From Strobilurus pachycystidiatus (taxonomy: Eukaryota > Basidiomycota > Agaricomycetes > Agaricales > Physalacriaceae), in NCBI GenBank assembly GCA_019915135.1, contig JAHLMK010000004.1:806001-870000 (forward strand): DNA of 64,000 nucleotides. Direction: 5' to 3'. Positions 58,490 through 64,000 of the stretch are shown here, piece after piece. The number at the start of each line of letters is the position of its first letter. Position 1 is the stretch's first letter. The translations under genes were made by a program, and so were the position numbers. A model generated the notes under the pieces. It saw nothing but the letters and a program-made list of their open reading frames with translations, searched no databases and was not told the DNA's origin.

Positions 58490-59388
58490 GGCTTGCACCG
58501 ACTGCGCTTGCCGACCGACTGACCTTGACAACGCCAAACTGCCCTTGACGACCGACTACCTGGAGTCCTGGACGATCGACGACGGCCTGCCAACACTGCA
58601 ACGACGAACATCAACATGCGAACTATAAATCCTCGCAATCAAGGCCCCGCAAGTTCCGAGCCCGACAAAGACATTCTCATCCTCCTCATGTACGTGTGTA
58701 TGCTTTTTCGTATGTATGCAATGTTAATCTCACTTTTTTCATTCTAGTGCGCTCATCCACGCTCTCCACGACCGGACTTCCTTGCATCCTGGTCGCTTGA
58801 GGTGTCTCACGCTAGGAGGGCGGCGGTGAACTTGCGTGAAGAGGAGCTGAGCAGGAGGCAGAGGATGCGACGGCGGCATCGTGTTATAATTAGATATTCA
58901 TCTGTATCGTCCCATACCTTGTTATACATCGGATTCTCTCTACTCTCTTCGTGTTGCTACGATACCACCCAGAGCAAATCCCAAGTGATATCAAAAATGC
59001 TTCATCATCTGTTATTGAGTCGGATATAATATTGTCGTCAGCTATATTCACTCAAAATCCTTATAATGGCTGCAGACGTTATACCAGACTGTAGATATTT
59101 ATGCTCCAGGGAAGACCTATATAATGTGACTATAGTCAATGGTATAAGGCTGATACGTTATTACAGTGATTATACGAGACTCTAGTGGATTATGATCGAC
59201 TATCGGACTTTCCCAGATTTGCTGATGGGATTGCCGACTCTTCCGACGTCTGGCTGCCTGACTCTCAAGCGCTCATTGAGTCCCAGACAAGCAACAAGCT
59301 CAAGAGCAAGATGCAAGGGTAGATTGCGAACATATGCATACATGCACATTGTATTAATATTACAGGAGACTTACTTGCGATAAGACGT
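58490..59388. repeat. Right half of the transposon island
   Basis: It begins with the continuation of the CGAC-type satellite (58490-58560). A small spliced open frame (ATG 58616, intron 58690-58747, stop near 58829) of about 55 residues has no known domain and is not called. The inverted copy of the 53602 word lies at 59209-59227. No gene supported. Confidence 0.5.
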
Positions 59389-62300
59389 TTAGTTATCGTA
59401 CACGACACGACCACCGACCCAAGGGAAGGGATAATTCCGCTGGTACCAATTGCGAACAGAGCGCCTTTCAGCGATACGAGGGATTGTAGCGTAGGATCCA
59501 CCCAACTATAGCTGACAGTCAGTGCTCCGGGGCAAGTCAAAAGCTGATGTTTCTCACCACAACTTGATGCGCATCATCGAAGAAGTCGGCCGAGTATCTG
59601 AGAGTTTCGAATTAGCACCTTTTTTATGGAGGACTCCAAAGAAAATGAACCCTGGGTACAACTTCGATGGTACAAACCCATCATAGTTGTCAAATTTGGT
59701 TGAGGTCCACTCCCATACTCCTCCATTAGAGCCCTTCCCGCCATTCGTCGTCCCCCCGGTCGTTGCTCTACAATAGCGTTAGATCAGTGTCACTATACGA
59801 CAGAAAGAAATGAGGAGCGTACGGTATGGGATGCCAGTTGCGGAAGCCCACGTTCGCACCGCCCTCGTAGCCTGAGTCAAACTTGTCATAGAACAAGCGC
59901 AACTCTGGTTCGGTGGGAAGTCGGCCACCCTTGACAATCGCGTAGCGCGAAAGATCGTTATACGTCGTAATTACGGGCCAATCCTGCGCCACAGCCATGG
60001 GGACAGGCCCGTACAGACTCCGAACCTGGACGCCTCAGTCTGTGGTGGTAGGGCAGTTGGTACAATTGGACTTACTTGAACATCACCGTCCTTGCGGATC
60101 CAACTCACTGGAAGCTCCACTCCTTCGCCTTCCTTCGAAAGAGTAAATGTGTAGAACTCTCCATTGGTGACAGGGCGCCATGCAATTCGGAACTCTCCAA
60201 CCGAAACTAGTCGCTTAGGGTGCTCGTTATCCCAACCATACTCGTGTTCAGGAGCATCCGAGGCGGTGGCATCCTCAGCCTCGTAGTCGTCGTGGCCGAG
60301 GGTTATTTCCGCCGGCCCCAGAGTGACGGTCGGAGAAGAGGGCTTCGGCAAGGAATCCCAATGTCCCTTCAAAGAGGCCCAATCCGGAGGTGAGAATCCA
60401 ATGGGTGGAACCGTTCCAGAGCCCGCGCGCTGCAGGAGCATGTAGAGAAGTGTCTCGGCATGCAGAGCTTCGTGCTCAAATGTGAGGAAAAGAACTCTCC
60501 CTGTCTTCCTATCGAGCGTCAACTTGCCAACGTCAATGTCCTCGTACAACTTAAGGACGCGACGGCGAACGCGTGTCTGGAATTGTGTGATTGTGGTCAA
60601 GGTTGGCCACTCGTCATCAGACTTAGGAACCTCAGAATGGGACTACATGTACGACCAATGAGCGAATGTATCGTGAAGACTGGAAGGATGTAACTCACAT
60701 GGCATTGATTGGGATCGTCCACAATGGGGTCGATACCACGCTTCGAGACATCTTAGACAGGGCTCAACAGTAACGCAAGATCGCATACCTCAAATATAGT
60801 CTTGAAATACTCCGGCTCTGTATGCGGCTCCTTCAAAAGCCTCGATAGATGAATATCCAGGAAAGCGGGGATATGGCCTAAATAGAAGAGGCAGATGTGT
60901 CGTAGATCAATCGGTTTCTGGAAGAGCATGGTGGGTGGTATCATGTTGCGCGTGATGAAATCCCAAAGCGTCCACAGGTTTTCCCATTCATGAGGCGACG
61001 GTACTCCAAACGGTGAAGCCGAACGACGCTGGTTAGGCACCAAATGGCCTTTCGAGTTGCACGAGTTGGGAGAGGTCAACAACGGGAACGAGAACGTAGG
61101 ACGTTCAAGTAGCCACAGTGAATATCTTGAGCTGGTATCTGTCCAGCGCTGGATGGGTCGTAGACCACTCTCGGTGAAGAGCGTATACGCGTCGATATCT
61201 GAGAACTATACTGAAGCATGAGATTCACTGAAGACAGGAGTAACACCGTTGTACCTTCACAGATTGTTCGATCTTGACCAGTTCATTTTGGACGAAGTTA
61301 AACGCGACATCTTCGCCTGGAACGTGTACCTCGTGATCTTCCTTGCACTTGAAGAAAGCCTCATGACGACCTATGTGAGCTTTAGCATGTTTTTGGGCCG
61401 TGTGATCATAACATACGATCTTCAGCGCCATATTTCTATGAAGCGGCAATCTCAGTATGTTTCATCGGCCGATGGCAGACACGTACATTCACATAATCCC
61501 ACTTCCCTTGATCAAACATGCCTTCATTGCCGAGTGTTTTGCCTGCAGCCTTAAGTGCGTTCATGATGAAAGCCTTGGTGTGGCCTTGGGAATCGTTATA
61601 GGCTTCCTCAATGACATTTGGAGCATTGTCGTGGTCAAGGCCCAAAAGCAGAGTATCACCTGCACCCGGTCGTAGAGGAAGAGAGCGAAGAAATTCAGTG
61701 CCATCGGTACGCGAGAAGTTGCCAAGAGATGAGCCCAAGAACATCAAGTGAAGTGGAGGTTGGGTCTCTCCTGGGGTAGATGGTGGCGAAAAGTCTGAAC
61801 CGGCGCTACCGGCGGTCGACGATCCAGACGAAAAGCGCGAATCTGGAGAACCATTACGGGCAGCGTTCATATTGAATTCCTTTGCGAAGCGTCCACCAGG
61901 AGAAGATGGTCGTGAGTTAAAAGATGATTGTAAACCACCTGACTGGATAAATTTAAGGCCATCCTCGTAAGTGCCACACATGCCCCGCGTCTCGACCTTG
62001 CCCGAGAGCACATGTCCGAGTTCCGATTTGTGAATTTCCCCAAGGGTGCGCTCCAATTCGCGCTGCTCCAGATCGAGGGCATAATAAGTGATTGGTGACG
62101 ATATAGTGTCGTCGACGAGACCAGCCAAGCCGCGAAGGACGTGGGATGTCTTACGCAGAGCCCTGCAAAGAAGTATCAGCTGACTGGATCCAATGGTGGT
62201 GGCACTGGCAGAGCCAAAGCGAATAGTGTGCGGTGACTGGTCCGTGCCGTGTATGAATGAAGGGATGGATGCATGGACTAGGCACGTCATGATGGATTGA

Positions 62301-62660
62301 TCGTGTCAGGGCATTGTGATCTGACAGTGACATTCGAACCCCAGAACAGACATGCACTCACCCAGAACCGAGCTCAAGGATGACTTCGTCGGGTGATACG
62401 CCGACGCCAGCGTGCATAACGCGAACGATCTCGTCCGCTTTGTTCTTCAATATTTCCTCCTCTGCCCCGAAGAGATAGTATTCCGGAGCTTCCGTCGTGA
62501 TGTCGTCGTAAAGCCTCAGCCCACGTTCATCGTAGAGGAGCATTGTGGGCAGCGTTTTGGCGCCAATGGGCTGCTGGAGGCCATCGATGATGTCCTTGCG
62601 GATAGCGAGGCCATTGTCATTGCCGCTTTGTACGTGAAGGTCAAGGATTTTGCTCGACAT
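59389..62660 (-). CDS. EGT1: Ergothioneine biosynthesis protein Egt1 (EgtD-EgtB fusion)
   Basis: One protein carrying two steps of ergothioneine synthesis: SAM-dependent trimethylation of histidine to hercynine, and oxygen-dependent, iron-dependent joining of hercynine to cysteine. ATG at 62660. The N-terminal methyltransferase has TMLLYDERGLRLYDDIT, the SAM motif ILELGSGALRKTSHVL across an intron, YYALDLEQRELERTL and MFLGSSLGNFSRTDGTEFL. A Ser/Gly/Pro-rich insert of about 50 residues lies between these blocks. The DinB-like iron domain follows (HIPAFLDIHLSRLL; HEALHAETLLYMLLQ with the HxxxHxE triad). The C-terminal FGE-sulfatase domain has EFRIAWRPVTNGEFYTF, GGRLPTEPELRLFYD, GGVWEWTSTKFD and VLGGSYATIPRIAERRSVRNW. 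Stop at 59389. The cytosolic product is an antioxidant thiol made by many fungi. Confidence 0.93.
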
Positions 62661-63208
62661 TCGATGGTGAGGATAGATGGAGAAGAGGGCTATACTTATT
62701 TGAGACAGTCCTTTAAATATCGTCTCAAGTCGATTATAAGCCCTCGGGGCATGATCATGATGTCACTGCATTTCAAAAATGAATTTCCCGGAACCACTGG
62801 TTCTGATTCAGAGTTCGTCAGCAGCCCGTTCGTCTCGTCGCTCCCAGTGGCTCATCACCACGGTTTTATGTCAGTGAAAGGCTAGATGCCTATGTGCCAT
62901 ATGCGCTAGAGTTCCCACAAGGGTTTTTAAGTGGCGCGAGTACAGATTTGGGGATATTGCGACTCATACCTGCCTTCTATACTCGTACATCGACCACGGA
63001 GAGCTACGGCAATATGAGTACGGTGACCAAGCCAGACCGTCAGAAGTGTGTCACTTACCCTTCGCCAGACCTTCGCTACTCCGAAGGTTGACAAAGCGAA
63101 CAGGCGGTGTAGGCGGTAGTACATTGCCTATTTGGGAAGACTCATCGGCGTCGAGACCTTGCCAATAAAAAGGATGATATGCCTACAAAGAAAGTCCATG
63201 CGTGTGAT
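62661..63208. other. Intergenic region
   Basis: 548 bp, promoter of EGT1 and 3' flank of the transporter gene. A plus-strand frame at 62412-62885 is the antisense shadow of EGT1 exon 1. No further gene. Confidence 0.4.
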
Positions 63209-64000
63209 TTACCACTGCCCAGCAATGTGTCCTACTGCCCAAGCACCGCCTCCACATCCAACCGGTACTAACAAAAACCAGACCCCAAGGTCCCAAATTA
63301 TACGCTTACGCAGCTGCGCACGTTGTAAGGCTCGCTCTTTGCGCTGCAACAACTCATCATGAGCAGTTGGAGATCGAGTTTGAGCGACTGGGTTGGGCGT
63401 TGACGGCGGCATTATGATCGACAAAGGCCGTTTGAAGTAGTGAGCAGTTATGTGCACCAACGCTATACTATGAGGTCAGTGCGACGAGACAATTTGATGA
63501 GGGTAGGCCTTGCCTGGAAGGAAGTATGTCCCAAGAAGGGCGCATACTAGTACGACATCGCTCACGACGGCGAATACAGCGGCTGGAAGAAGGGAGAAGA
63601 TGATGACAAGGGTAAAGATACCAAGCCTAGATAGAGGGATAGTTGTCGACTGGCGCACTCGCTCTGGTATGGGGAGAGAAGGTGTTGTCACGAGAATGGA
63701 GGGAATGCCGAGGAGTAGGGTGAACGCGTTCATCGGGGCTATGAACGGTTCTAGTGGGTATGCAGCCAGATCCTGCTACGTTCAGTTAGAGCGGAGATGT
63801 GTGCGATGCAAAGGGTGGCTTACGACGCGCGGAATGTTAGGGAATGCAGAGAAAAACATCAAGGGTAATGTTAAAACAACGGCTAGTGTTACAGACATAA
63901 TGGACAAGATCATGAAGGAGTGTGATTTTGGGCTTTTGGCGGTCGTTACGGTTGCTGGTAGGCTTGCTTTCAAAGAAGCATACAGAGGGAGTGTGGTGGA
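63209..64000 (-). CDS. Amino-acid/auxin permease-like transporter, C-terminal part (5' end outside window)
   Basis: Three exons visible, stop at 63209. Hydrophobic segments: FMILSIMSVTLAVVLTLPLM, IAPMNAFTLLLGIPSILVTT, LGIFTLVIIFSLLPAAVFAV, VVLVCALLGTYFLPALVHIT and IIWDLGVWFLLVPVGCGGG. The pattern, with paired helices near the C-terminus and a polar basic loop (ERALQRAQLRKR) before the last helix, resembles vacuolar amino-acid transporters of the AAAP/AVT group. The N-terminal half lies right of base 64000, so the family call is only moderate. Confidence 0.6.

Noticed and set aside
58616..58829. Two-exon small open frame of about 55 residues
   Set aside because: Short, no domain, inside the repeat island; only a possible splice pair supports it.

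Overview
The window is nuclear DNA from a mushroom-forming basidiomycete (Agaricomycetes-like). Almost every gene is split by 45-60 nt introns, most with GT..AG ends. The gene set includes a GT90/CAP10 glycosyltransferase, an EasG-like reductase, a Set3-type PHD-SET protein, an EgtD-EgtB fusion, a tunnel-type RNA triphosphatase and an F-box protein of the mushroom type. Species cannot be read from the sequence. Gene order looks like ordinary core chromosome broken by transposon insertions.

Left part (1-16.8 kb): a partial secreted GH35 beta-galactosidase (-), a Dpb3/POLE4 histone-fold protein (+), a foldback repeat lying against the 5' end of a Set3-like PHD-SET gene (+), the Cet1-type mRNA 5'-triphosphatase (+), a single-pass membrane protein of unknown function (+), and a divergent pair of a Rad60-like SUMO-like-domain protein (-) and a GCF/PAXBP1-like protein (+), 86 bp apart.

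Middle part (17-29.7 kb): three AIF/FSP1-like FAD oxidoreductase copies side by side. One is a truncated, mutated pseudogene, one is open but has altered nucleotide-binding motifs, and one is canonical. Then follow a three-domain gelsolin/severin (-), a GT90 glycosyltransferase (-), inositol monophosphatase (-) and snurportin-1 (+). The last two are divergent, and a 556-bp hAT-type MITE with perfect 8-bp target duplications sits in their shared promoter.

29.7-52.7 kb: MFS transporter (-), bestrophin-like anion channel (-), mitochondrial porin (-), secreted M43 metalloprotease (-), membrane-anchored SDR (-), F-box protein (+), family III CoA-transferase (+), Ypd1-like phosphorelay protein (+), O-fucosyltransferase-like protein (-), mitochondrial FAD glycerol-3-phosphate dehydrogenase (-) and EasG/NmrA-like reductase (-).

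Right part (53-64 kb): an intron-containing tRNA-Leu(AAG) marks the start of a roughly 6-kb repeat island. Its centre is a complete hAT transposon (54919-58481, TSD ACCTTGCA) whose six exons join to an uninterrupted 823-aa transposase. A second MITE (56301-56762, TSD CATACCGT) sits inside one of its introns and has rebuilt the 5' splice site. Beyond lie the ergothioneine synthase Egt1 (-) and the 3' part of an amino-acid-permease-like gene (-).

No metabolic or defence cluster was recognised. The strongest unusual signals are the nested, apparently intact hAT element, the MITE in a 116-bp divergent promoter, the foldback element beside the Set3 gene, and the decaying AIF-like gene array.
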